Shown: piece after piece, positions 24,479 through 36,922 of the stretch
Numbering within the stretch: the first letter of the stretch is position 1
Layout: every line of letters begins with the position of its first letter
Assembly (NCBI GenBank): GCA_039545355.1
Contig: BCJJ01000004.1
Coordinates: 186,001-250,000, forward strand
DNA: 64,000 nucleotides
Direction of reading: 5' to 3'
From: Trichosporon coremiiforme
Lineage: Eukaryota > Basidiomycota > Tremellomycetes > Trichosporonales > Trichosporonaceae
Translations under genes and position numbers: made by a program
Notes under the pieces: model-generated
Told to the model about the DNA's origin: nothing
Database searches by the model: none
The model's input: only the letters and a program-made list of their open reading frames with translations

Positions 24479-26870
24479 AAATCTGATGACCGTCCTGTGC
24501 CGTTTGCGGTTCAGGGCGGGCACCGTGTTTGAAGTGTGGGTGGCGAACAGCCTGGGGTCCGAGTAAGCCAAACGCAGTGGGATGCCGAGCGCAGGCGATG
24601 TCTGCAGCGACGGCGACGGCGACGGCGTACCTTGCTGCTTGTCAACCCAGCGTCGTAGTGGTCTCGGTCGGTGCGCCTCCCTGAGAGTGGCCCACCGTAG
24701 GTTTCTCGCAAGAACCAGCACCGGAGGAAGATCGGGCTGTAAACAGTTTCTGGATTCGGTGACTTCGCAAGCTCTGCAGTTGTATTACCACGTATCGTAT
24801 CGATGAATTTTTAAGGTTACCATCCTTGTAAACATCTGTCACAGACGTACGGCATGCCCTTTTGTGTGTGCCGTCATGTCTGCAATCTGCCTCGTGGTGG
24901 GCCAAGAGGAAGTTAATCCGTCGAGTGGGCTTAGGGTACCGAGTAGCAAACGTGAGCGAGTGTGAGAGAGTATTGGAAGCAGTGAGCGCTCGGAGGCACA
25001 GAGCGCTGAGAGGCACAACATTGCATTCTGGCCATGGCTGTGAGTCGTGAAGCGGAGGGGGAGTCCAGACTCGGCTGTCTGGATCGCCTGGAGTAAATGA
25101 ACGTTGCATCATCGCCGGCACAGGTGGCGAGTGAGCGCGTGAGCAAGGGGCGTGCCGGGCAAACGTGCAAATTGAGCGGTCATGACGCGGCACCCCGCGC
25201 GGTGACATTCAACGAGGGACTGGAATCAAGTCTCTCATGCGTAAAGCTCTGCTAGCTCTGCACACAGAATGCAGTGGCACAGCTGCAGGCAAGCTGGCAA
25301 GGTTAAGATTAAATAAGCAAGGATGAAAAGGCAAACTCGAGTGCGCGCGCGTAAGTCTTGCTCATGTACGGTCATGTCCTGTCATGTTCACGCGTGCGAG
25401 GAGGGCAAGGGCAGTGCTCTGACGCCCGGTGCCCGGTGGCTATGCTTGCGCTGCAACTGCAGCGCAGCGCGGAGAGGGGGACGTGTGCAACTCTAAAGAG
25501 TCAATTTAAGATTCACAGCCCAGTTAAACACAAGGAGAGTGCCCAGGAGGTGCCCGTAGGTTAACGGAGAACAACAGCACAGATTCGAGGAAGGTCACCG
25601 GCCTGCAACTGACCGGTACGTGCTGTGGATTGAGCAATGAACGCTTCGAACGCAGAGAGCGGAGTGCAACATCCGGCCCATCAGCATCCGGCAGACAAGG
25701 CTAAACGCAGCCCACACATGCGAGACACGGCTGACCGATGCAGACGACCAGACCCACTCGCGACGAGGGCTTGGCACACAAACATTCCTTGTTTATTTCA
25801 ATCGGCGCGGCGGGGCGCACCAGGCGCACCCAGGCGCCTGGTTTGGCGCCGCCGGGTGTGACTTTGATTGTCCTGTAACGCGCGCTGTCCTGCGGCCACA
25901 TGACCCACCGCGATCCGCCATCGGTGACCTCATGGCCTAACGCTTACTTTGACGGCCGGGGTTCTAGCGTCTAGCGTCTATCTGAATGCGTTGCAGAAGG
26001 GTGCAAACGATTCAGTGGATCAGTGGAGTGCTGCGCACAGCGGCGACAAACGCCATGCCGCGCAGCCAGCCGGTGTGCCAGTGTGCGCCCTTTTCGTAAG
26101 GAAGGAAGGAACACGAGTAGTGCGGACCTTGGCTATGTCGTCTGAACTTTTTTCCTAGACTTGCCCGCGAGCAAAGCCAAGTTCATTCCGCGGCCCAACC
26201 GACCATCTCTCGAACCTGCTTCTGAATATGGCAACGGTCGGTCCTGCGTGGGTGAGAGAATGCGGTTTTTAGCATCGAAGCTCGAAGCATGATAAACAAC
26301 GACGCTTCTCGGAAGAAGGAAGGCAGGCCGCGACCTGACTAAATGTCACAGAGCGCGGAGGGGATGTAGCATTCTTCTCACGTGACTTGAGAAGGACGGG
26401 AGGCAAACAAGAGAGACATGGGAGGACATGGGAAGGCCCGTCGATTTTGATCGTTGTTAATCAACTGAACGCTGGGTCGAGGTCTGAGCGTGATCGATTG
26501 CCTGATGCGGCACGGCGCTCGACTGAGCGCATGGCGTCCGCCTGGTGTGCCGTGGCCCATGATAGCGACTTTCTGGCAGCAAGGCTGCAGCGCTGCAGAC
26601 GGAAGTGACACCCAGCGTCTCTTCCAAGGGTCGATGCGGGGGTTGAGTTTTGGGAGCAACCCTCGAATTTGGACCTGGCGAAAGGTGTCCCCTCCCGGCG
26701 GAACAGCAGAGGAGCAGCCGCGACCAGGTCCCCAGACCTGATGCCATCCCTTTGTCTCGACACCGGGGGAACCCTGAGCTACCCTGTGGACAGAAAGACG
26801 AGAACTCGGCCTGCGCCCGTTGGCCCCTCTGGCATTACGCCTGGGCGGTGACTGGCGAGCCTCGAGCGTT
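24479..26870. other. gene-poor region downstream of YAF9
   Basis: No open frame with recognisable features. The stretch contains a 12-bp perfect palindrome CCAGGCGCCTGG at 25830-25841 set in a GGCGC-rich patch. I see no RNA gene. Confidence 0.45.
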
Positions 26871-26876
26871 GGCCAT

Positions 26877-26903
26877 GCCCAGCGTGCCCAGCGTGCCCAG
26901 CGT
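26877..26903 (+). repeat. 9-bp tandem repeat, three copies
   Basis: GCCCAGCGT is repeated three times head to tail, with a partial fourth copy, in non-coding sequence upstream of the CDC24 leader. Confidence 0.9.
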
Positions 26904-26999
26904 GCCCTCACCTTTGGCCTAGTGCGTACGCCCGCACCTTGATTCTAACCTAGCCTGCACAGGCAGGCAGCGCTGCAGCGCCAGGAACCCAGGTGGTCT

Positions 27000-29094
27000 G
27001 CCAGCTGGGCTTCAGCCCACGGCACCCTGGTCTCTGACCCCCCTCCCCTAACACTCTCCCTTGCCGGCAGCCAAACCTGACAGCCCAGCCAAAGAGCGAT
27101 CGCAATCAAGCTTCCAGCGAGCATCTGGACACACGCCAGACACACCGCCGTTCTCATCACCACGATCGTCCCAACCAGCCAGAGCCCGCTCCCCGCCCTC
27201 ACCCTCGCTCATCGTCCCGATCTCTTTCCTCGCCATCGCTCTTCATCTCGCCATAACCATACCTTGACCCGGCAACACCCCGTCTCGCGTCTTGGCTCAC
27301 CGGCGGCCCCCATCCCTCCCCAACCCAAGCCCCAGGTCGCCCGACCCTCCCGACTCCCCACCCCGAATCCATCGGCCCCTCCCCCCGCCCCCGCTCTCTC
27401 AAGTCCAACCTCACCTCACCCAAAAACGCGACACACGACGTCGAACGAGACCGAAGAAGTTGTCTCCACCGGAACCACCGGCGAGCGCCTCGACGCCTCC
27501 ACACTCTGAGCACGTTCTTGACTTGTCCCCTCGAACGCACAGCCCTCACGCCACCCCCAGCCCGACCTCGCCGCTGTCACCAGAGATCATCGGCCTTGTC
27601 TCGTATCTTCACTCCTACATCGTTGTCCGAATCTCAACCCGTTCGACACGCCTTGCTCATCTAGGTCGATCTACGTGCACAGCGATTAGTGTCCACTGTG
27701 CCTAGCACTGAGTTACTAGACGGCGTTGCCTTCGTCCAGAACGTGATCTGAACTTGCAAAGCCAGAGGGTGAGTTTGCCGAAAACCTTTTACCGTTTGGA
27801 TGCTTCTCGTCTTTGTCTTCTTGTCGTGTCCTCTTCTCTGCCCATGATGTCCACTACACCTTCTTGCTCCTTCATCCCTCGATCTTCGACCTGAGCACGT
27901 TGCGCACCGTGCTTCTTAGGGCATAAAGCCGGTTGGAAGACACACCCTTTTAACTCTTGAACAGCCTGCCTGATCGGAGCCCGGCTCGTGATTGCATCGC
28001 ATCTCGTTCTCTCATCCTGTTCGCCGCCTTGCCCGTCACTCGCACTCGGCATTCGCATTGCGCACCGTATACTCGACTTTGCCCATCCACCCTTGTCTCG
28101 CTGCTTCCTCCCCGATCGAAGGCATCGCGCCGCCGGCACGCAGAGTCTTGAAATCACGCGCATCACTTTTATCTCCGTGCTCCTACCCACCCACCTCCGT
28201 TTGCACACATACACACACGCACACACTTTCTTCCCTTTACGGGACACACGAAGGGCTGCAGGCGATTGGAACGTGGCCGACTACATCCAAACACACGCTG
28301 CCGCATCGTAACGTTTGCCTATGCTGACGCTTGCCCTTGATCTATCTCGGCCCACCAACCCACTTGCTTGTTTCTGGTGTCCGTGCGCTTGACCCCGCCG
28401 CGGCGCCCATTCAACCATTATTCTCTCCTTACTTGCACCCTTCCTCTCATCCTACCCCGCCCGTCTCCGTCCACCCCGACGCACTCCGTCCACTACCTCG
28501 TCAACACATTCATTCTGCCCAAACTTTCAGTGCGATATCGGCTTGTTTACACTGCTGGTGGATCCTCGATTCGTAAGTACCATCTGCCCATCTTGCACCG
28601 TGCCCTCAGCTGACCTTGATCTCTACCCTTTGCCACCGCCGCACGAACCACCACTCCCCCTATTTCTGACTTCGCGTGTTCGCCTGCCTTGCATCCTTGC
28701 ATCTGTCTCCTGGAACCCGCGACGAACGGACCACCCCTCGATCTTGCAATCTACCGCGGAATCCGCGCACTCTGGACCCACCGACACCCGCGTTCCCATC
28801 TCCCAACCTTACTCTACTCATACCCACACAACTTACACACATACACACACACCACCGAACGGCCCTTATCGACGACACACTTTCGGCTCACCATCGCAAT
28901 CTCGCAACCCTCGTTTTCACGTGTCGCCCTCCATTGTTCTCTCGGGTCATCAACCAGCAGCTTATTTCACGTTTCTCGATATTCTGTTGGTGTTATCAAC
29001 TCTTGCAGTTCACTCCAACTTTGTCTGTCGCGGACGACATTAGTGATCAGTCAATCGCATTGACCAGCTTCCCCTCCCCCAGCATCGTCTAACG
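27000..29094 (+). promoter_or_regulatory. 2-kb pyrimidine-rich leader/promoter of CDC24 with a probable leader intron
   Basis: The plus strand is strongly C/T- and CA-biased all the way to the CDC24 ATG. It includes CACACA runs near 28205-28228 and 28830-28855. A GTAAGT donor at 28573 and a TTGACC branch with a CCCCCAG acceptor ending at 29082 would define a 510-nt leader intron that removes most upstream ATGs and places the acceptor 12 nt before the start codon. A second donor-like GTGAGT is at 27769. Splicing is inferred from motifs only. Confidence 0.45.
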
Positions 29095-32000
29095 ATGTCC
29101 ATCTCACGCAAGCGCGTGGGCTCGGTCAGTCAACGAAACGACTCTCCACTGCCGCCGCTTGACATTCAGTCCATCCAGATGCCTTGCAACCCGTATGTGT
29201 CGCCGGGGTGTCGCCGCCACTGACCTATCTCAGGCAAAACGCTCTCGCGCTCAAGACGGCGGCTTTGTCGTCGACGAAGTCGCTGTTCCAGATGGCGTCC
29301 AGTCTGCGAAAGCGGCTGCGAAATGTCGAGGATTTTGCGCCGTTCCTTGGTAAGTACTTTTGGCAGCAAGCTGCTGTGAAATGTCGCCAGAGAAACTGAC
29401 CATGGCACAGACCAGCCACCATCTGCGCCCCAGCTCGACGTCGTGTCCCACATGTGCCATGTCTTCCGACTGGGATCGTCCCTTTGCCACCTTTACAACA
29501 AGCTCATTCCCACTTTCACGAACGAGCACTCTGGTCTCTTCGCGGACCTTCCCGCCCCTCCGGATATTCCGTATGACATGCCGAATTTCATGGAGGCGCC
29601 TGAGGGTGTGCGCAACTGGGCCAAGCGCCCGGCGAACGTCAAGGCGTGCAAGCGTTACATCGCGACGTTCATCATGGCGATGACTCAGCGGAAAGAGGAG
29701 GGGCGGTGGCACGGCGAGCTCTGGTCCCTCACGGAACTCTTCGGCAACACGGCAGGGGACGATGATGCGGCTTTCGAGTCCTACGACTCTGCCTCTCTGA
29801 TGAAGGTCTTCCTTACTGTCGAGGGCATCCTCGACAACCTTCCCGAGAGCTCTCTCACCCCCACGACTCCCACGACACCATTCGGTCTCGGTGGCGGTAG
29901 CCTCGCGGGAGGCATCGCCCCTATGACTAGCGTGCACTCTAGCACACGGCAGTCCTTAGACGGTGCCGGCACTGGAAGCACCACGCCTCTGCTTGGCAAC
30001 ATGACCCCCAACGGGGTCGTGAACCTTGATGACGTGCCTGGTCCTGCCTCGGTCGTCCCGTCCGAGGCTTCCGCCGTGTCCAACAATGCGTACAAGTCTG
30101 TCGAGGAGCTTGTTCTTTCTGAGCGTTCGTTCGTCCAGGAACTTGAGATTCTGGAACGTTGCTCAGATGAGATCCGCAAGGCTGAGCTTATTTCTGCCGA
30201 CACTGTGTACTCTATGTTCTCAAACCTTCGCCAAATCCTCGACTTCCAGCGCAAGTTCCTGATCAAACTTGAGACGGAGTGGGAGTCGATCGAGGAGGGC
30301 GGACCCAGCGCCTGGATGGACGGCCGATGGGGACGACCATTCGTCGACATGGAGAAGGAGTTCAAGTGCTATGGGCCTTACTGTGCTGGCTTCATGGACG
30401 CGACCAAGGTCGTGAACGACTACATGATCAATCTCATGGCGGGCCAGCAGCTTCCCGAGGGACAGCGACCTTGTCTGCACCCCGAGCGTGAGCTGCAGGC
30501 TTTCATGATCAAGCCTGTGCAGCGTGTGCTCAAGTACCGCCTCCTTCTCGAGGCCATCCTGCACGCGACCGCCAAGCACGACTACCCCCACCGGGCCGAG
30601 CTCGAGGCCGGTCACGCCGCCGCTCTCCGCATTGCTAACGACATCAACGAGACGACCGACCTCAAGGAACGTCAGGCGACTGTCCGCGAGCTCGTCGAGC
30701 GTGTTGATGATTGGAAGGGACATGACTACGAGCGATTCGGTGACCTGCACCTCGACGCCCAGTTCACCGTCTCTAAGGCCGACTCGCCGCGAGAATACCA
30801 CGTCTTCCTGTTCGCCAAGATGATGCTCTGCTGCAAGGAGGTCCAAGTCGACAAGAAGTCGAAGGGTGGCAAGAATAGCAACATGCTTCGCAAGGACAAG
30901 ACGAACAGCAAGCCCGTCAACGTCAAGCCGCGGCTGGCGCTTAAGGGCCGCATCTTCGTCTCCAACGTTACTGCCGCCCACCTCCTTCCCCCGACCGAGC
31001 CGTTCGGCATCTCCCGCGTTCAGATTGTCTGGACCGTTCCCTCTAAGACTGGCGAAGGTCCCGAGGACATCGAGGACTCCTTCATCATGTCTGGAAAGTC
31101 GGAGGAGCAGATGAAGAAGTGGGCTGAGAAGGTCATGGAGCTCGCCAACGCCGCCCGCAGGGAGAAGAGCGCCCGCGAGCACGCTCGCACGGGCTCGCAC
31201 TCTCAGCGAACATCCGGCCCTTACTGGGCTCAGTCCTCCTTTGCGCCACCGACCCCTGCCGCGGAGCACTCGTCGTTCCCTCACGGATCGGCGTTCAGCC
31301 CTACCTACGGCCCTGGCGAGCTTCCCGACGAGGAGGACCGTGGCCTGCCGCCATCGTCCAACCTCAGCGGCCTCGGCATGTACAATGTGCCCGGCGTTGG
31401 TCCCCAGGTTCCGACCAATAGGCGGGTGCAGAGCCAGCAGTCGCTCCCCTCCGTTGCCCAGACCGATGTCCGACAGAACCGCGCCATGACTGAGGACCAG
31501 AGCGGACCGAACATGGTCATGTGGAAGAACATGCATACCGCGCCACCTCTTCCTGCTCTGCCTCACATTGGTTCTGCGTCGTCATCCGCGGTGGGATCTG
31601 AGGCCTCCTGGGGTCACGGTCCTCGGCGGCAAATGACGGGCACCGAGGACGTGCCTATGCCCCCGGCCGCCTATCAGCAGTACAACCAGGGTCCTCGTGG
31701 CCCAGGGTCGCGGCAAATGTCGCAGTCCGCTGGCCAGCCACCGCGAAATCGGTCGGTGTCGTCCCCTAACGTGCATCAGCAGGCACAGCTGCCGCCGATG
31801 TCCGCTTCAGGGAGCAGCAGCAGCGGCTGGGGCGCGACGTCCAACGGCAATGCGCCGTACCCATCTGGATCTAATTCGTCGTCATCGACCGGATTGGGAT
31901 CCACGCCTGGCGGAACGGCGTACTTTACGCGTCGCGAGAGCAACGGCAAGCGCACTAGCCAGGAGTCGGAGACGACCGAGACGTCTGACTCTTCGAGCCA

Positions 32001-32364
32001 GAGCCCGCGAACGCCGTACACGAACGCTACGCCCGGCGACTTACGGGGCGCTACTCCTGTCTCTCGACAGAACAGCCAGGAAAACGGCGCCACCCCATCC
32101 ACTGTATTGGTTAAAGTACGATCTGGAGAGTCGAACTTTGTTATCGGCATTGCTTCAGACGTTCAGTATCGCACGCTGTACGAAAAGGTCGTCAAGAAAT
32201 TGCGACTATGCAGCGCCCGGCACGCCAACGCCGAGCTTGACTTAATTGTCAAGATCAAGTGGCTCGACTCTGATGGCGACGAGGTCGTCATCAAAACCGA
32301 CATGGATGTCCAGACCATGCTTGCAGAGGCTGGTACTGAGCAGATCCAGCTGATTGCGACGTGA
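29095..32364 (+). CDS. CDC24: Rho guanine-nucleotide exchange factor CDC24
   Basis: Exons 29095-29192, 29234-29349 and 29411-32364; 1055 aa. The N-terminal calponin-like CDC24 region (residues about 30-160) has the fungal signature VSHMCHVFRLGSSLCHLYN. The DH catalytic domain starts near residue 299 (VEELVLSERSFVQELEIL) and includes MIKPVQRVLKYRLLLEAIL. A PH domain follows (about 490-660, ending SEEQMKKWAEKVMELA). A long Ser/Gly/Pro/Gln linker leads to a C-terminal PB1 domain (969-1055, starting TVLVKVRSGESNFVIGI). The protein should activate Cdc42 at growth sites, with PB1 binding a Bem1-type scaffold. The third exon carries nearly everything. Larger than the S. cerevisiae protein because of the linker. 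Confidence 0.95.
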
Positions 32365-33045
32365 GGGGCGCCAGGGCCACTGTCACACCGTTCAACGCAC
32401 GTTGTTATGTCTTAACGAATTTCTTCTTCTCTCTTCCTTCTTTCGGCTCTCAAGTCCTCCTGGCAGTACCCCCATTTTCCTCAATCACATCACCAGCAAC
32501 ATTGGCCCTTCACGCGCACCAACATCCCCAACAACATAGAGTCACTCTTTCTTCGTTTTCCTCTCGTCTCACGTTTTGTTTTTGTCCTCGAACGGTTGAT
32601 AAGATGGGTAGTTATAACGTTACACGTAGTATAGAGGAGCGTGCGCGCCAGTAGAGGCCGCCTCCATTTCCCTAGTAAAACGAAAAAGAGGGACTTTGGC
32701 CCTTGTATGTACACTATTGCCTAAAGCGAGCTGTCGAGCGGGTGCACAAGGTGACTGACGGAGTGCACGGCGACGTGCAAGACAGTACACGGTAATAACC
32801 CGCCACTGCCGCCAGTGGTGTACAGCGGGTGTTGCCAGGTGAGTCGACTCGCGTCCGATGGTGAGACCCGAACATTAGCTCCCGCGTGTTGATGGGCTGT
32901 TTGCCACTCACGCGTCATTTTCGCAATTTCCCAAACCGGCCAAGTCCAGTGGGTCTCATCTCGAACACTACACCCTCTCCTAGCGTGTCCCCACCGTCGC
33001 GCAACGAACCAATCGAGCATCAACATCCACCGACCACAGCGCAGG
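32365..33045. other. intergenic region CDC24-MGM101
   Basis: 0.68 kb holding the CDC24 3' flank and the MGM101 promoter. The first 300 bp are T/C-rich. No gene is visible. Confidence 0.4.
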
Positions 33046-33981
33046 ATGATGCTCCGACGCGCCTTCTCATCCTACTCGACCGCGCGTGCTGTCGCCGCCG
33101 CGCCGCGGGCAGCCGCTGCCTCTACCACGGCCGCGAAGCCCGTAGCTCGCGCAACCCCTGCCCGGACGACTGTGACGAAGACGGCCGCGGCGAAGGCAGT
33201 GACGCCGACAGCGGCGAAGGCTGTGACGGCGAGGGCGCGCCCAAGACTACTGCAGGAGGACGCGGACTTCCCTATGCCGCAGGACGTGGAGATCGCCAAG
33301 CCGCCGGGACTTGTCGGCGACGCTGCTCCGCGGGATGCGGCCGCGTCGGAGCCCTACTCCTCTGTCGCCGAGGAGGTTCCGACGAGCAGCTTTGCTGCAT
33401 ACGTGAACTATGACTCGGGATCATCGTCTCTCGCTTCCATGGCCGAGGATGTGGACTGGACGACGAGCTACCGCGGTCTGTCAACCTCGCCGTTCACGCC
33501 TGAAGCCGCCGCCGCGCTCCTTCGGCCCCTCTCGTCCGAGGACGTCGAGATCAAGCCCGACGGACTCCTCTACCTCCCCGAGATCAAGTACCGGCGGACG
33601 CTGAACATGGCCTTCGGCCCGGGTGGGTGGGGCATGGTGCCGCGCAGCGAGGTGGAGGTCGGGCCGCGCATCGTGTCGCGCGAGTGGGCGCTGGTGTGTC
33701 TCGGGCGCCTCGTCGCCGTCGCGCGCGGAGAGCAGGAATACTTCGACCCCTCTGGCGTTCCGACAGCGATTGAAGCGAGCAAGTCGAACGCCCTGATGCG
33801 CTGTTGCAAGGATCTGGGAGTCGCGAGCGAACTCTGGGACCCGCGCTTCATCCGCAAGTTCAAGGCGGAGCACTGCGTTGAGGCCATGGTTGAGCATCAG
33901 AGGGATAAGAAGAAGAGGAAGCTGTGGAGGAGGAAGGACGCAAAGTTCGAGTATCCTTACAAGGAGGTTGGAAAGCTCTAG
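33046..33981 (+). CDS. MGM101: mitochondrial genome maintenance protein MGM101
   Basis: Intronless, 311 aa; the ATG at 33046 is directly followed by a second ATG. The first 65 residues are Ala/Arg/Thr/Lys-rich with no acidic residues, a mitochondrial presequence. The conserved Rad52-like core runs from about residue 145: [67 protein letters not shown], then [12 protein letters not shown] and [14 protein letters not shown]101 proteins anneal single-stranded DNA in mitochondrial nucleoids and support mtDNA recombination and repair. The C-terminal [10 protein letters not shown] patch fits DNA binding. Confidence 0.95.
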   Translation: MMLRRAFSSYSTARAVAAAPRAAAASTTAAKPVARATPARTTVTKTAAAKAVTPTAAKAVTARARPRLLQEDADFPMPQDVEIAKPPGLVGDAAPRDAAASEPYSSVAEEVPTSSFAAYVNYDSGSSSLASMAEDVDWTTSYRGLSTSPFTPEAAAALLRPLSSEDVEIKPDGLLYLPEIKYRRTLNMAFGPGGWGMVPRSEVEVGPRIVSREWALVCLGRLVAVARGEQEYFDPSGVPTAIEASKSNALMRCCKDLGVASELWDPRFIRKFKAEHCVEAMVEHQRDKKKRKLWRRKDAKFEYPYKEVGKL

Positions 33982-34863
33982 ATGGGCTAGATTTGGCATA
34001 TCTGTACGATTAGGAGACATGTACCGCCTGAACCACTGTATCGACTGACAGCTCGTGCGAGACATGCTCACGACAGTCTTCCGCGTGTAGGTCTTTCTGC
34101 GTAGTCCACAGTGGTTCACTCGAAGCAGAAACTGCGCTGGCAGGAGCGGATGAGCATGTCCCTTCCGTCTACTCTCTGCTCTCTGCGAGGTCCAGTGGTC
34201 GTCTGAGCGCGGCTGTCGCCGCCGCATTCAATCTCAGCATCCATGATCCATGAAGGAAGGGATTTTTGTGTCCGTGTCGAGTGCGGTTGCACATGGGAAC
34301 AAGCTTATGACAGTCTAAACTTGACACTCCTCGGGTACCCATGTCCAGGTACCGCTAACTCGCTAGTCTCTGTCGAGGGATGGCAGGTGATCACCTGCCC
34401 ATAGGACTCCACACTGACATTTGATCCATGGCAGAGAGTTTCGGCATCCTTCCTCGTTCACGATCCTCGGGCTGAGGTTCAGCACCGATCACGCGGTGCA
34501 TGCCATGGACATTAGATCTACCGATATATGCTTAGTGTGGTTACCGTCTCGTTACCGTCTCTTCCGATTTCACATTGTGAAAGATGTTGGCCCTGTCCAT
34601 CCTCTGACTACTGAACCTTGTTCCTGATCATGCTCTTCGCTCACAGCAGCACTTCATCCCCCTTCGACATTCGGGTTAAGTATCAAATACATTGCGATCT
34701 ACACCTATCAAGGATGTCTCTCACCGTCCGTTGGGAACCACCAAGGCGTCGACAGCCGCCCGCGTGAGCCGGAAGCTGCCTACAACGTTGCAGTCCAGTG
34801 CATCAATGTCTTACAGATATTGTCCTATTGTCCTTAGCTTTTTCACAACTTCTGAATTCAGTG
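33982..34863. other. convergent intergenic region MGM101 / membrane protein A
   Basis: 0.88 kb between two genes ending toward each other. No coding or RNA signal was found. Confidence 0.45.
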
Positions 34864-36922
34864 TCATTCAACAGGCGTCTTCTCTCCCTCCATCACTTCT
34901 TTGCCCTTCGCTAGTCGGGAAGGCTGTGGGCTCCCCTGGTCGGGGGGCTGCGATCTCCCTTCGCGCCGGTGGTCCTCCGTCGAGCCCGGACCGCTTGACT
35001 CTGTCAAACTTGTGCGGATGGAGAGCCTCATATCTTCGAGTACCACGGGCGGGCTCAGGTCATACGAGCTCAGCGACGTCTCATTGCGGACAGTGAACTG
35101 AGACCCGGCGAGGCGTTTCCGCTCCTCCGGTGTCAGGCTCTGATGTCTCCTGTCGAGCCCATCCGGAACGTTGGATGTGACAGGCGCGCCGAGGAACTTG
35201 ATCTCCTCGTTGGTGATGGGAGTCTGTTCCGTCCGGCTGGAAGAGCCAACGCCTCTTGGTCCGCTAGGGCGCCGCCGCTTGGCCGGCCGGACCGCCGTCT
35301 CGCCACTGGGTCTGCTCTCCCCGAGCGCCGTGTTCATTGCGGTGTTCCACTCCTCTTGGTACAGTGGCGGCAGGACGTCGAACGCGAGAGAGTCTTCATC
35401 GTCCCGAGGGAGTGCGCCGGCGTCCTCCTCGCGGTGCACGTAGCGTCGCGGCGAGCCGTCCCGCGGCTGTTTGCTCACGTCGGAATCCTCCCGTAGTATG
35501 GAGGCGTGACTCGCGGGTCCGAGGGGCGCCACGTAAGGGACGGCCTTACTGTCATCCTGGACGTCCTCCAAATCGCCATACGGACTGCGCTTCCGTCGCC
35601 TCCACATGCAGACGGCGAGGGCTATGAGGAGGGCAACACCTAGCACCACACCGACGACTGTGCCCGCAATGGCACCGGGGCTCATGCCACTGGAGCGCGA
35701 CCGCGAACCTGAGGAGTCAGCTGAGCCATCTGTGGCCGACATTATGCCGTTGCGGCTTACTTGGATCCGGGACACTGCATGTCAGCGGCAGGTACACTAA
35801 TGTTGCTGAGCGACTGACCTCGTCCATAGCATAATCCTCGTGATATCGCATGAGCTTACGCCATTCGCATGAGTGGATCCATTCACGATGGCAAACTTGT
35901 AACGAATCTTTGGATCTAGTTGTTGGTTAAGGAGCTGGACATCTTCGACTGTCACCGAATAGTCCGCAGCTCCCTGCCCAGCCCCTTCAGGCGCACCGGG
36001 AGCATTAACTGAGGGGGCCATCTTCATCTCGTACGGGTTCCCCGTGAAAACATAGGTGTAGTGAACGTCGTAAGGACCCACACCTCGAAGGCTGAACGGG
36101 GGATCAAATACGAAGCGGCATTCTCCACCTTCACCGTTCTTCATGAACCTGGGTCCCAAGACAGATACGAAGGTCACATTCGAAGGCAGATCAACTAGTC
36201 GCCCAGTTGTGCTGTTCAGGGCGGCTGGGGCTGAGTTCCCAGATAGGGCTTCCCTTGAGGCAGTGAGCGCACCGGATAGCCATGTATTATTCCGAGGAGT
36301 GATGGGCAGAGAAGGGGATATCGCGGTCGCGTCGGCCGAGATTTCGGTCACGTTCAGTTTGTGGTCGCTGAGGGTCAGCTTATGTTGGCAAGCGTACTGC
36401 TCACTCTTCAATCGGAAGCATATAAGTGCATGTGAGGTTGTTGACCGCCCAACGTTGCTGAGCACCGAACTCAATATCGACTCGATATTGAGTGGTCTGA
36501 TTCTCCTTCCCCGCTGCAAATGACACCTCCTGGTTGTTCCCGTTCTGGCGCACCTGGGTATCGGCGCGCTTGCTATTGCGACCACCTGTCAAGCAGGAAA
36601 CCTTGGGAATTCCGAGGACGCTGTCCAAGGGAGTCATGAACAACTCCATCCCTGTACCGTTGAAAGTGTAGCTGACCTTCGCAGGGCTGCTACCGGCGAC
36701 ATAGAGCGAGTCGTCGAGGGCGGAAACATTCCTCAGGTCGAACTCGAGCGCCCAGGACAAGGGGTCCTGGTGACTGAGGTTGGCTGCGCGGGGGACATAT
36801 CTGCTGTACCGCGACAAGAACCTCAGCCCTGGATTGATTGCGGAGATCGTGCGGTTGAACTCGATGAACGCAGCCGCGGCATGCCTTGCGAACAAGCACG
36901 CCAACAGCAACAGTGCTGCCAT
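34864..36922 (-). CDS. membrane glycoprotein A: intact member of a tandem family, single span, PPxY tail
   Basis: Exons 36405-36922, 35819-36367, 35761-35774 (14 nt) and 34864-35708; 641 aa. MAALLLLACLFARHAAAA is a signal peptide, followed by FNRTISAINPGL. The ectodomain (about 20-355) has many N-x-S/T sites and two halves: the first includes SYTFNGTGMELFM, the second LGPRFMKNGEGGECRFVFDPP and LLNQQLDPKIRYKFAIVNG. A stalk with VPDPSS and RSRSSG leads to one membrane span (GAIAGTVVGVVLGVALLIAL, about 372-395) and a basic stop-transfer WRRRKR. The cytoplasmic tail has YGDLED, REEDAGALP, the PY motif PPLY (474-477, nt 35359-35370) in LPPLYQEEWN, then ITNEEIKFLGAP and LTPEERKRL. The architecture resembles basidiomycete surface proteins with paired beta-sandwich ectodomains; function is unknown. 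PPxY is a known WW-domain ligand (for example Rsp5/Nedd4 ligases). Confidence 0.8.

Noticed and set aside
30220..31566. 448-residue minus-strand open frame opposite CDC24
   Set aside because: Antisense shadow of the DH-PH exon, with no motif of its own.
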